Shown piece by piece: positions 27,942 to 36,512 of a DNA stretch of 64,000 nt. Source of the DNA: Rheinheimera pacifica. GTDB lineage: Bacteria > Pseudomonadota > Gammaproteobacteria > Enterobacterales > Alteromonadaceae. Within the stretch, counting starts at the first letter, position 1. The number at the start of each line of letters is the position of its first letter. A model generated the notes under the pieces. The model worked only from the letters and a program-made list of their open reading frames with translations, did no database searches and was not told the origin of the DNA. The position numbers and the translations under genes are program-made. The stretch covers positions 186,001 through 250,000 of the forward strand of contig NZ_JANUEM010000001.1 in NCBI RefSeq assembly GCF_024809855.1, given 5' to 3'.

Positions 27942-30401
27942 TTACACCTGTTGTTGCCAGCCAAGGGTACGCATAATATCGCTGAATACCCCTGCTGATG
28001 TTACCGCCGCACCGGCACCATAACCACGCAATACAAACGGAATAGGCTGGTAATAACGGGTATGAATAGCCAGCGCATTTTCACCGTCTTTCACTTTGGC
28101 CAGCGGATGGTCTGCCGCCAGCGCTTTAATCGCTACCCGGCATTTGCCGTCTGCAATTTCGCCGATGTATCTCAGTACTTTACCTTCAGCTTTGGCGGCT
28201 GCAATCCGTTTGGCAAAGGCGCTATCAAGCTGCGGTAAAGCAGCGATAAAATCATCTGTGCTGGCACCTGCAGCAAAATCTGCCGGTAATACCGATTCTA
28301 CCTCAACATCGCTAAGCTCCAGCGCCATGCCGGCTTCACGCGCCAGAATTAACAGCTTGCGCGCAACATCCATGCCGGATAAATCATCGCGCGGGTCTGG
28401 CTCGGTAAAGCCCATTGCCCGGGCTTTTTTAGTAACATCAGAGAGGCTGACACCGGCCTCAAGCTCGCCAAAAATATAAGATAACGAGCCTGATAAGATG
28501 CCTTCAAAGACCAGTAATTCATCACCGGCATTAAGCAACCCCTGCAGAGTATCAATAACTGGTAAACCAGCACCAACGGTGGTTTCATACAAAAACCGGC
28601 GCCGATGTTGCTGTGCCAGCTGTCGCAATTGCTGGTAATAAGCATAAGAGGCCGTATTGGCTTTTTTATTGGGTGTTACCACATGAAAGCCTGCAGCAAT
28701 AAAATCTGCATATTGCGCCGCAACCTGCTCTGAGCTGGTGCAATCTACCAATACCGGATTTGTCAGATGATGTTGCCGGGCAAACTGGTTTAGTGTATCC
28801 AGAGAAAACGCCTGTTTAGCCTCTGCCAGCTGAGGCTGCCACTGCGATAAATCAATGCCGTCACTGTGCAACAACACCGCCTTGCTATTGGCAATACCAT
28901 ACACTGTTACCTTAACCTGGCGGCTATGCAAAAAAGCCTGCTGACGCTGAATTTGCTGCAGCAGCTCGCTGCCCACCACACCACAACCAACCAGAAACAC
29001 GTCAATACTGGGGATATGGCTGAAAAAGTTTTCATGACACACTTTTACGGCGTTTTTGCAGGCAGCCTGCTCAATAACCGCAGATATAGAACGCTCACTG
29101 CTGTCCTGTGCTATGGCAACAACATTAACCCGCGCCTGCGCCAGCGAAGCAAAAAACTTCGCTGCGACGCCGCGGTGCTGGCGCATACCATCACCAACCA
29201 GGCTAACAATAGCCATATCGGATAAAATACTCAGCGGGCGCAGCAAACCGGTTTGCAGTTCTAATTCAAATTCCTGCTGCAAGGCATTTTTGGCTGCCGT
29301 TAAATGCAGTTGCGGTACACAAAAGCTAATGCTGAATTCTGACGATGACTGGGTGATCAAACTGACAGAAATATGCGCCCGCGCCATTGAGGCAAATACC
29401 CGGCTCGCCATTCCCACCACACCTTTTAAGCCAGGGCCTGATACCGTAACCAGCGCCAGATGCTCAAGGCTGGAAATACCTTTGACCAGTGCATCACCTT
29501 CGCCGTTATTGTCGATGCAGGTACCGGGTGCTGATGGATTAAGGGTGTTTTTAATAAAACAGGTAATATTGTACCGCGCCAGTGGGCCTATAGTTTTCGG
29601 GTGTAATACCTTGGCACCAAAGTATGATAACTCCATCGCTTCGTCGTAAGACAATCTATCAATTAACTTGGCATTTTTGACCTGGCGTGGATCAGCGCTG
29701 TAAACACCATCAACGTCGGTCCAAATCTCGCAGGCAGATGCGCGGATACTGGCGGCAACAATAGCACCTGAGTAATCAGAGCCATTACGCCCCAGCAAGC
29801 AGGTTTCGCCTTGCGCATTACTGGAAACAAAACCGGCAATTACGTATACCTGCGCGCTCTGGCTGGCAATGGCATGCTGTAACGTTAGCTCTGATGCAGC
29901 AATATCTGCCGTAGCGTTTAAATAATCACCGCTGCTTTTCACCAGTTTCACACCATCCAGTGCAACCACTTGCAGCTGTTTAGCACTTAAGAGTGCAGTC
30001 ATCAGGGCAACGCTGAATTGCTCACCCAACCCCAGAATTTGCGCTTTTATATGATCAGGGCAATGCCTGAGTAGCTGAATACCGGTAAGCTGAGCCTGCA
30101 ATTGCTTATGTTGCTGGCTGATAACCTCATTTAAACCGCTTAACTCGGCTGTGGGAAATAGCACAAGAGCTTCGCTGGCCAGCGCCTGATAGCGCTGTTG
30201 CAACTGCTGCAATAACGGGCTGAAATCCGACCCCAAATAAGCTAAATCGGTTAGCTCAACCAGCGTATTGGTTACGCCCTGCGGCGCGGATAACACCAGA
30301 CAAATACTGTCTGTTGCCGTTTGCTGTTGCGCTATCTGTGCAACCCCGGCAAAACGGCTTACTGACGCCAGTGACGATCCGCCAAACTTGAGCACCCTCA
30401 T
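27942..30401 (-). CDS. thrA: Bifunctional aspartokinase I / homoserine dehydrogenase I
   Basis: Catalyses the first and third steps of the aspartate-to-threonine branch. The 819-residue protein has an N-terminal aspartokinase ([13 protein letters not shown], and [10 protein letters not shown] near 260), a regulatory ACT region (about 310-460, [19 protein letters not shown] and [14 protein letters not shown]-like segments) that binds threonine for feedback inhibition, and a C-terminal homoserine dehydrogenase with the Rossmann loop [14 protein letters not shown] and [41 protein letters not shown]. The length equals the E. coli enzyme. A leader peptide and attenuator precede it. Confidence 0.97.
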   Translation of the reverse strand: MRVLKFGGSSLASVSRFAGVAQIAQQQTATDSICLVLSAPQGVTNTLVELTDLAYLGSDFSPLLQQLQQRYQALASEALVLFPTAELSGLNEVISQQHKQLQAQLTGIQLLRHCPDHIKAQILGLGEQFSVALMTALLSAKQLQVVALDGVKLVKSSGDYLNATADIAASELTLQHAIASQSAQVYVIAGFVSSNAQGETCLLGRNGSDYSGAIVAASIRASACEIWTDVDGVYSADPRQVKNAKLIDRLSYDEAMELSYFGAKVLHPKTIGPLARYNITCFIKNTLNPSAPGTCIDNNGEGDALVKGISSLEHLALVTVSGPGLKGVVGMASRVFASMARAHISVSLITQSSSEFSISFCVPQLHLTAAKNALQQEFELELQTGLLRPLSILSDMAIVSLVGDGMRQHRGVAAKFFASLAQARVNVVAIAQDSSERSISAVIEQAACKNAVKVCHENFFSHIPSIDVFLVGCGVVGSELLQQIQRQQAFLHSRQVKVTVYGIANSKAVLLHSDGIDLSQWQPQLAEAKQAFSLDTLNQFARQHHLTNPVLVDCTSSEQVAAQYADFIAAGFHVVTPNKKANTASYAYYQQLRQLAQQHRRRFLYETTVGAGLPVIDTLQGLLNAGDELLVFEGILSGSLSYIFGELEAGVSLSDVTKKARAMGFTEPDPRDDLSGMDVARKLLILAREAGMALELSDVEVESVLPADFAAGASTDDFIAALPQLDSAFAKRIAAAKAEGKVLRYIGEIADGKCRVAIKALAADHPLAKVKDGENALAIHTRYYQPIPFVLRGYGAGAAVTSAGVFSDIMRTLGWQQQV

Positions 30402-30484
30402 TTTAAACTCCTTCGCTTAATTTACTGTTATTGTCAGTTATCGCGATACCTGGTTATTCGGTAGCGGCTCTGCATAACAGAGCC

Positions 30485-30525
30485 AAAAAAAAGACCCGTG
30501 ACATTTGAGATCACGGGTCTTTTTT
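30485..30525 (-). terminator. thr operon attenuator (rho-independent terminator)
   Basis: On the minus strand a 10-bp stem AGACCCGTGA / TCACGGGTCT (30511-30520 with 30492-30501) encloses a 9-nt loop and ends in a run of T (30485-30491). It lies between thrL and thrA, the expected place for a transcription attenuator. It is flanked by T/A runs on both sides and could also stop plus-strand transcription. Confidence 0.92.
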
Positions 30526-30548
30526 ACAGACAACACACCGCCGACCTC

Positions 30549-30608
30549 CTACCCCGAAGGGTTGGTGGTAATAATAATGGTGGTGAATGTCGTGGTTTTT
30601 ATTTTCAT
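30549..30608 (-). CDS. thrL: thr operon leader peptide
   Basis: A 19-residue open frame reads MKIKTTTFTTIIITTNPSG, with seven Thr and four Ile codons, exactly what a ribosome-stalling sensor of charged tRNA-Thr and tRNA-Ile needs. It ends next to a small UUCG-capped hairpin (ACCC/GGGT, 30551-30562), 24 nt before the attenuator stem. Stalling at the Thr/Ile codons should favour an antiterminator and expression of thrABC and probably ung. Confidence 0.93.
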   Translation of the reverse strand: MKIKTTTFTTIIITTNPSG

Positions 30609-30614
30609 ATCGTC

Positions 30615-30644
30615 ACTATGCACAGACTTGTAGACGTCTGTCAA
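30615..30644 (-). promoter_or_regulatory. Promoter of the thr operon
   Basis: Minus-strand TTGACA (30644-30639), an 18-bp spacer and CATAGT (30620-30615). The -10 ends only 6 bp before the thrL ATG, so the mRNA would have a very short 5' leader if this is the sole promoter. A dyad ACAGAC/GTCTGT (30622-30627 and 30636-30641) lies between the two hexamers and overlaps the -35, as an operator would. Confidence 0.5.
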
Positions 30645-30664
30645 CGGCTAATTTTTACCTGCGG

Positions 30665-31627
30665 CTATTTTACCTTTTTAAGGTAACCTTCCAGCTCTGG
30701 TTGATAGGCAACGGCCCTGTTACGCCCCTGGCGTTTGGCACAGTACAACGCTGTATCAGCACGCTGGATCAGCTCATCAACACTGTGGTCAAAATAAGAC
30801 GCCACACCAATGCTGATGGTGGCCTTGAGTGTCTGCTGGTTATATAGCATTTTGTGCCGGGCAACGGTGTCGCAAATACGGTTAGCGACTTGCAGCGCAC
30901 CTGTCATGCCGGTATCGGGTAATATAATGCCAAATTCTTCGCCGCCATAACGGCCGAATAAATCTGTGTCTCTGAGCAAAGAGTCAATCAGTCGTGATAA
31001 TTCGATCAGTACAAAATCACCACCCTGATGGCCATACTGATCATTAAGATCTTTAAATTTATCCAGGTCAAACAACAGCAAAGATAGCGGATGCTGATAA
31101 CGCCCGGCACGCTGAATTTCATATCCCAACTGCTGCTGCCAGTAACAGCGGTTATACACCCCGGTTAAACCGTCAGTGCGGTTAGCATGTTCCAATTGCA
31201 TGACACTTTGCTGCAATTGCTGCTGATACACATAAGCATCGGTGGCATCTTCAATTAGCAAACAAATGTAGCGCGATACGCCATCCGGAGCAGTAAGGGG
31301 TAACATACTGCAGTTCTGCGCCATATACTGGCTGTCGCTGCTAAGGGGCCGCAAGTGGGCAAGTTTAACAATGTACTGCCGCTGCTCCCAACTGCTAAAT
31401 GCCGGTACCTGCAAATGCAATACGCTGTCCAGTTTACGCTTGAGCCAGGCGATAGGTAGATCTGCAAACACATCTTCCAGTAAGTTACCCTGTACTCTAG
31501 CCAGATCCAGCTCTGCGCGCCGGGCAATAAACTGGTTAAAAAATACTACTCTGTATTGCGCATCCAATACCAGCACACCGGTATTAAGCTGAGTGAGTAA
31601 AGGTTGCAGTAGCCAATCCAGTTGCAT
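30665..31627 (-). CDS. PAS-GGDEF diguanylate cyclase
   Basis: Makes cyclic di-GMP from two GTP. The frame opens one codon earlier (TTG, 31630), but the ATG at 31627 is preferred: it overlaps the upstream stop as TGATG. Residues about 10-140 are PAS-like (LNTGVLVLDAQYRVVFFNQ). A short coiled coil leads to the GGDEF domain, with DGLTGVYNRCYW, LFDLDKFKDLND and the active-site GGEEF at about 228-232. The inhibitory I-site RDTD lies five residues before GGEEF, so product inhibition is expected. No membrane segment, so cytoplasmic. Third gene of an overlapping trio with a CheC-like protein and a receiver; it ends 21 bp before the thr promoter. Confidence 0.92.
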   Translation of the reverse strand: MQLDWLLQPLLTQLNTGVLVLDAQYRVVFFNQFIARRAELDLARVQGNLLEDVFADLPIAWLKRKLDSVLHLQVPAFSSWEQRQYIVKLAHLRPLSSDSQYMAQNCSMLPLTAPDGVSRYICLLIEDATDAYVYQQQLQQSVMQLEHANRTDGLTGVYNRCYWQQQLGYEIQRAGRYQHPLSLLLFDLDKFKDLNDQYGHQGGDFVLIELSRLIDSLLRDTDLFGRYGGEEFGIILPDTGMTGALQVANRICDTVARHKMLYNQQTLKATISIGVASYFDHSVDELIQRADTALYCAKRQGRNRAVAYQPELEGYLKKVK

Positions 31628-32241
31628 CAAAAATCTGCCAGAATGTTATCCAGCGTCTGGCGCAGCCGCAACACCGCCTCACCGGGGATCAGCAGAATCA
31701 TGTCGCAGTTGAAACTGTAATCAGTTAACTGATAACGGATATCGACCTGCAATGCCAGTTGCCATTGCTCAGCCGTGTAGGCCAGCTTGTCAGCAAAATA
31801 CTGATCGCGGCTGGATAAAATCCGGGGCGCCGCATAAGAAAAACTGTTTTCCAGCTGCTCTGCCAGCCCGCTTAGAAAGGTGGTTGTCAGCACTGAGCTG
31901 ATATCAGTCAACATTTCAGCTTCAGAAACGGCATCATCGCTGTAGCCCAGCAACTGGGCAATAACCCCGGCATTAGCCAGCTGATACAGCATAATAGTTT
32001 CACCGCGTAGCCCCTGATCACCAAAAAACCCCAGGCTCACCAATGTTGCGCTTTGTTGCTGGTAGCGGCTGGAAAAATGCTGTGATAACAGGGCGGCCTC
32101 TACCAAAGCAATAGACGGCACCTGCAAATGCACAAAAGTGCCAAGGTAACGCGCCAGCTTATCACTGGCCTGCCCCATAGCCACATTAACCAACTCTTGC
32201 AGACAATCACGCTGCACATCGGTGAAATGCAGTTCTGTCAT
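31627..32241 (-). CDS. CheC/CheX-like phosphatase-family protein
   Basis: A 204-residue cytoplasmic protein of the CheC/CheX/FliY family, whose members dephosphorylate CheY-type receivers. The first family motif is intact, D12xxxE16xxNxxxG in RDCLQELVNVAMGQ. The second site (TDISSVLTTTFLSGLAEQL) lacks the Glu-Asn pair, so only one active site is predicted. It overlaps the upstream receiver gene by ATGA (32238-32241) and the downstream cyclase by one base, implying strict co-translation. The neighbouring receiver is the obvious substrate; the cyclase is the likely controlled output. No flagellar or chemotaxis genes are near. Confidence 0.8.
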   Translation of the reverse strand: MTELHFTDVQRDCLQELVNVAMGQASDKLARYLGTFVHLQVPSIALVEAALLSQHFSSRYQQQSATLVSLGFFGDQGLRGETIMLYQLANAGVIAQLLGYSDDAVSEAEMLTDISSVLTTTFLSGLAEQLENSFSYAAPRILSSRDQYFADKLAYTAEQWQLALQVDIRYQLTDYSFNCDMILLIPGEAVLRLRQTLDNILADF

Positions 32242-32603
32242 ATCAAACCGTACTTGTGCATAACATCTGCAAGCTTATCAGCGGAGGCTGGCTTTTGTAC
32301 AAATGCCAGCGCGCCAAGCTCCATAACGCGTTTTTGCATTTCCGGCTGAATATCAGCAGACACCACAATAACCAGGCAGTCCATCGCCTCAGCTTTAATG
32401 GCCTCCAGTACTCCAACCCCATCAAGCTCCGGCATTGTTAAATCAAGAAAAACCAGCCCGACTTCACGTGTTCTTAGAATAGTAAGAGCTTCTACTCCGT
32501 TACCGGCGGTAAGAATGTTGGCATCAAAACCTGATGGCAGGGATTTTTTCAGTTGATTCCGGGCAAGCAGGGAATCGTCACAGATAAGTGCGGTTAAAGC
32601 CAT
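32238..32603 (-). CDS. CheY-like single-domain response regulator
   Basis: A 121-residue stand-alone receiver: acidic pocket D9-D10 (LICDDS), phosphoacceptor D54 in FLDLTMPELDG, switch Thr/Ser position in VIVVSAD and conserved Lys in FVQKPAS. No output domain follows. It is first in a three-gene unit with the CheC-like protein and the cyclase. The ATG at 32603 is the only sensible start. The sensor kinase gene at 32815 is divergent and a candidate phosphodonor. Confidence 0.88.
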   Translation of the reverse strand: MALTALICDDSLLARNQLKKSLPSGFDANILTAGNGVEALTILRTREVGLVFLDLTMPELDGVGVLEAIKAEAMDCLVIVVSADIQPEMQKRVMELGALAFVQKPASADKLADVMHKYGLI

Positions 32604-32814
32604 TTACAGCAGCCTGTATTATTATAATGAATTGGCGTAAACAGGTTAAAAAATATATACAGGGTGCCGCTATAATGCAATATCTGAGCTATAAATAGCT
32701 GACACAAGCTGCAACAACTAACCGTATCCCACTGTAATGCTATTTTCAAAGTTCAGGTTATTGGTTATGGTAGCGGTATAATACTAATAATGTTTCGTTA
32801 CTCAAGGTTGATTC

Positions 32815-34563
32815 ATGCAACATAAAAGCTTATCCCGTAAGCTCCTGACTAAGGTGTTGTCAGTTTATTTTATCCTGACATTTGTAGTAACACTGGGACA
32901 AATTGTTGCAGAGTATTTTAATACTAAGAATCATATCAACGGCGAACTTGAAACCCTGCAACAAACCTTCTCTGGCAGCCTGACGCGTGCAATATGGGAG
33001 CTGAATACCCAGCAGGCATTAATTATTGCCGATGGTTTACTGGCAATACCAGCAATAGAAGGCATTATAGTACGGGATGACAACGGTGCAATAATCACTC
33101 AACTGGGCCGTTATATTGATATAAAAGAACGCTTCAGCACTCAGTTAGTCAGGGAGGGCATACGCCTTACCGAGCAACAGTCTGGTATTTTTGGCTATAC
33201 CTTTCCGCTTATTTTTGAATTTTCCGGCCGTGCAACCCAGGTCGGTGATGTTACGCTTTTTTCCAGCCGCGCTGTGGTAATAGACCGGATAAAAGTGGGC
33301 ATTTATTTTCTGATCGGTAATGCCATACTTAAAACCACTTTCCTTATTATATTGTTTTTACTGGCTTTTCGCAGACAACTTACTGTACCGCTCACCGAGC
33401 TGACACAACAGATTGAAGATTTAGAGCTGGACCAGCTCGATGGCGCCAAAGTTGAGATACAACATGGCGATACGTCAGAATTAAGTGTTATGGCAGATGC
33501 TTTTAACCGTTTGATTGGCCGGCTGCAAGACTACAAGCATCAGCTGGAAACCACACAAAAGCAGCTGATGCTGTCAAATGAGAAGCTGGACCAGCAAAAC
33601 CTGATGTTAGAACAGGAGGTTGCACGTAAAACCTCTGGCCTGAGCCAGGCTATGATGGACTTGCAGCAACAAAAACAAGAACTGGAAGTAAAACAACAAA
33701 GCCTGCGTGAAGAAATAGAACGTCGCCGTCATACTGAAGATGCACTGCGCAGTAAGCAAACCGAGCTGGAAAAAATTGTCGATAATTTAAAACAGGCGCA
33801 AGACAGGCTGGTGCAGTCAGAAAAAATGGCTGCGCTTGGCGGCCTGGTTGCCGGTATTACCCATGAAGTGAATACCCCTGTTGGCATAGGTGTTACAGCA
33901 ACCAGTTTTCTGGCTGAGAAAATTCATGCGCTGGAACTGGCATATCATGACAAAACCTTGTCGCCCAAAGCACTAGAGCATTTTATTGAAGAAGCCAAGC
34001 AAGGCTCTGAGTTACTGCAATCTAACCTGATCCGCGCCTCAGAGCTGATTGCCAGCTTTAAGCAAATTGCCGTAGATCAAACCAGTGAAGCCATACGAAC
34101 GATAAATCTGGCCGAATACCTGCACGAAGTTATCCGCTCGTTGCAACCTAACTTTAAAAAGACCCATCACCATATCGAAGTAAACTGCCCGGACAACATT
34201 ATGCTGAATTGCCCGGCTGGTGCAATTTCGCAAATTTTTACCAACTTACTGATGAACTCCTTGATCCATGGTTTTGAAGATATGGACAATGGCCTGATCC
34301 GCATTACCGTGCTGGACGAAGATGACAATGTCGACATTAAGTACAGTGACAATGGTAAAGGCCTGACCCCGGAGCAACTGGAAAAGCTGTTTCATCCTTT
34401 CTTTACCACCAAGCGTGATCAGGGCGGCAGTGGTTTGGGCACCCATATCACTTACAACCTGGTGCGGCAGACATTAGGCGGCAGTATTCAGGTAAACAGT
34501 GAGCCGGGCAAAGGTTTGCACTACCATATCTGCTTTCCAAAAAACCTAAAAATCTCGGGCTGA
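32815..34563 (+). CDS. Membrane sensor histidine kinase (HAMP, coiled coil, HisKA/HATPase)
   Basis: A 582-residue kinase. TM1 is about 11-31, a periplasmic sensor 32-162, TM2 163-184, then HAMP (about 185-240) and a long coiled coil (240-335). The phosphoacceptor is H350 in GLVAGITHEVNTPVGIG, followed by the N box NLLMNSLIHG, G1 YSDNGKGL, F box FFTTK and G2 GGSGLGTHI. The HEVNTP form and extended coiled coil resemble the HK4 group. No receiver is fused. It is divergent from the receiver-CheC-cyclase trio (211-bp gap with a TATAAT at 32777-32782), suggesting they form one pathway, though this is not proven. Confidence 0.88.
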   Translation: MQHKSLSRKLLTKVLSVYFILTFVVTLGQIVAEYFNTKNHINGELETLQQTFSGSLTRAIWELNTQQALIIADGLLAIPAIEGIIVRDDNGAIITQLGRYIDIKERFSTQLVREGIRLTEQQSGIFGYTFPLIFEFSGRATQVGDVTLFSSRAVVIDRIKVGIYFLIGNAILKTTFLIILFLLAFRRQLTVPLTELTQQIEDLELDQLDGAKVEIQHGDTSELSVMADAFNRLIGRLQDYKHQLETTQKQLMLSNEKLDQQNLMLEQEVARKTSGLSQAMMDLQQQKQELEVKQQSLREEIERRRHTEDALRSKQTELEKIVDNLKQAQDRLVQSEKMAALGGLVAGITHEVNTPVGIGVTATSFLAEKIHALELAYHDKTLSPKALEHFIEEAKQGSELLQSNLIRASELIASFKQIAVDQTSEAIRTINLAEYLHEVIRSLQPNFKKTHHHIEVNCPDNIMLNCPAGAISQIFTNLLMNSLIHGFEDMDNGLIRITVLDEDDNVDIKYSDNGKGLTPEQLEKLFHPFFTTKRDQGGSGLGTHITYNLVRQTLGGSIQVNSEPGKGLHYHICFPKNLKISG

Positions 34564-34607
34564 TCCACGTTATACTGCCGCTCCGGATTTATTGTTCAGA
34601 GTGAATT

Positions 34608-35507
34608 ATGTGGTTTAAGAATGTTCGTGTTTATAAGCTCAGTGCACCGCTGAGTACTGATGTTGCCGAGTGGGAGCAAGCCCTTACTGAATTTAAATTT
34701 ACTCCGCTTACCGCGCAGGAAGCAGTGAGAACGGGGTTTAGTTTTCCGCTGCACCATAGCATTAAACAATACTGCCATCAGTGTGAGCACTTAGTATTTT
34801 TTGCAGTAAAACGGCAGGAAAAAATACTACCGGCAGCGGTAATAAACGAAGAAATGCAGCCTAAACTAGAGGCAATGGAGCAGGAAAAAGGCCGGCCGTT
34901 AAGCCGCAAAGAAAAACAAAGCCTGAAAGAAGAGCTGCAGCTGAGCTTATTGCCAAGAGCTTTTAGCCGCTCTTCTTTAACCCAGGGCTACTATGATCCA
35001 CAAAACCAGTGGCTGGTAATCAATACCAGCAGTGCCGGTAAAGCAGAGGATGTACTGGCATTGTTACGTAAAGCACTGGGTTCGCTACCTGCATTACCAT
35101 GGCTTGATAACCATAAACTGAATGCCAGTTTACAACTTTGGCTGCAAAATCAGGCATTACCGCAAGGGTTTGTGCAAGGCAGCGATGCTGAACTAAAAGC
35201 ACCCGATGAAGAAGGCGCCAAAGTTAAATTCAGTAATCATCTGCTGACTGCTGATGAAGTGCAAAGCCACCTACAGGATAAACTGGTAACCAGCATCAGC
35301 CTGGAACAAAGCGAAGGCTTATCACTGCAAATTACCGATGACGGTGCAATAAAACGGATTAAATTTCATGACTTGCTAACCAGCCAGAACGACGAACTGG
35401 GCTGGGAAGATCTGACAGCAAGGCTGGATGCCGATTTGATGTTAATGGCTGCGGCGCTGAATAAAGCATTACTAAGCATCAGCCAGCAGCTCAGCACAGC
35501 TGAATAG
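34608..35507 (+). CDS. rdgC: Recombination-associated protein RdgC
   Basis: RdgC is a ring-forming double-strand DNA-binding protein that inhibits RecA-promoted exchange. The 299-residue product has the family start MWFKNVRVYKLS and the segments PLTAQEAVRTGFSFPL, KQEKILPAAVINEEM, GRPLSRKEKQSLKEEL, LPRAFSRSS and a C-terminal KRIKFHDLLTSQND, all typical. It is a single gene, convergent with the HDOD gene with only 10 bp between stops. A perfect 14-bp inverted repeat lies just past its end, inside the HDOD gene. Confidence 0.95.
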   Translation: MWFKNVRVYKLSAPLSTDVAEWEQALTEFKFTPLTAQEAVRTGFSFPLHHSIKQYCHQCEHLVFFAVKRQEKILPAAVINEEMQPKLEAMEQEKGRPLSRKEKQSLKEELQLSLLPRAFSRSSLTQGYYDPQNQWLVINTSSAGKAEDVLALLRKALGSLPALPWLDNHKLNASLQLWLQNQALPQGFVQGSDAELKAPDEEGAKVKFSNHLLTADEVQSHLQDKLVTSISLEQSEGLSLQITDDGAIKRIKFHDLLTSQNDELGWEDLTARLDADLMLMAAALNKALLSISQQLSTAE

Positions 35508-35517
35508 CTGATTCAGC

Positions 35518-36360
35518 CTAACTGAAAACAGCACGCACATCCTGATATACTGCTTGTATATCAGGATGTTGCATAAAGTCTTGCTGGGGCACCATCTGCA
35601 TTGTCATATAATACCGCAACAAACGTTGCTGCAGCTCTTTATCTGCGTAGCCATCTCTGGCAATAACTGCCAAACGGATAAAATCGGTATACCCCGGGCC
35701 TGGTTTGTCTGGCTGCAATTTTTGCCAGTTTGATGCCATCTGTTGAAACGGTTCAGCGAACGCCCAGGCATACATGATCCGAAGGCTGACATCAGCAGAC
35801 AAACTGGTTGCCAGATGCAGTAAAAAACGCGGATCACCGAGTAAGGCTTCCTGCCGCTCAGCTTCGGCAACAATAGGCAAAGCGCCAATATTGTGCACCA
35901 ACGCCATTAATGTCAGTACATCTTTATTTAAGCCGGTACGCGCCTCACGGCTATTATAGTAAGACAAACACGCCACTGCGACGCTGGCCACCTGCACACT
36001 ACTTTGCCACAATGCATCCAGTTGTTGCTGCACTTGTTTATGTTTAGACACAAACACCTGCTCCAATGCCATGGCAATGGCAATATTACGGATCTGGCTA
36101 AGCCCGATTCGGGTTACAGCCTGATTCAGCGTAGAAACCTTGATCGAGCGGCCCATAAAAGCACTGTTCGCTACTTTTATCATTCTGGCTGCCAGCGCCG
36201 GGTCCTGCGCTATAACATCTGCCATCTCCTGCAAGCTGACATTTGGCTCAGTAGCCCTGCGCCGCACTGTCAATGCAACATCCGGTAATGTCGGTAATAT
36301 CAGCTGGTCTTGCTGTATTTTACGTTCAAGGATCTGAAGCAACTGCTGCTGTGCTGGCAT
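35518..36360 (-). CDS. HDOD domain protein
   Basis: HDOD proteins are inactive relatives of HD phosphohydrolases that act in signalling, often with c-di-GMP or two-component pathways. Residues about 25-225 carry the HDOD pattern: LPTLPDVALTVRRRATEPNVSLQEMADVIAQDPALAARMIKVANSA, LNQAVTRIGLSQIRNIAIA, and LMALVHNIGALPI where the HD pair of active enzymes would be. An open frame reaches TTG at 36408, but ATG at 36360 is preferred because GGAG stands 6 nt before it; this gives 280 residues. It lies between rdgC and the hybrid kinase, on the same strand as the kinase, 152 bp downstream of it. Confidence 0.85.
   Translation of the reverse strand: MPAQQQLLQILERKIQQDQLILPTLPDVALTVRRRATEPNVSLQEMADVIAQDPALAARMIKVANSAFMGRSIKVSTLNQAVTRIGLSQIRNIAIAMALEQVFVSKHKQVQQQLDALWQSSVQVASVAVACLSYYNSREARTGLNKDVLTLMALVHNIGALPIVAEAERQEALLGDPRFLLHLATSLSADVSLRIMYAWAFAEPFQQMASNWQKLQPDKPGPGYTDFIRLAVIARDGYADKELQQRLLRYYMTMQMVPQQDFMQHPDIQAVYQDVRAVFS
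35537..35569. repeat. Perfect 14-bp inverted repeat at the rdgC/HDOD junction
   Basis: ACATCCTGATATAC (35537-35550), loop TGCTT, then GTATATCAGGATGT (35556-35569). It lies within the last codons of the HDOD gene and 30 bp past the rdgC stop. There is no T run on either side. It may stabilise or end the rdgC transcript. Confidence 0.7.
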
Positions 36361-36512
36361 AAAAGGCTCCGGCTTAGGGTGAAAAGACAGAATTAACTGC
36401 CCGATCAATATGTTGTACTACCAGCTCAGTATAGGCGCCGCGCTTCACTTTGCACTCTATAAACGCTGGCAGGTGGTTATTCTGCGCCAATTGTGGGGCA
36501 TATGTAAAATTA

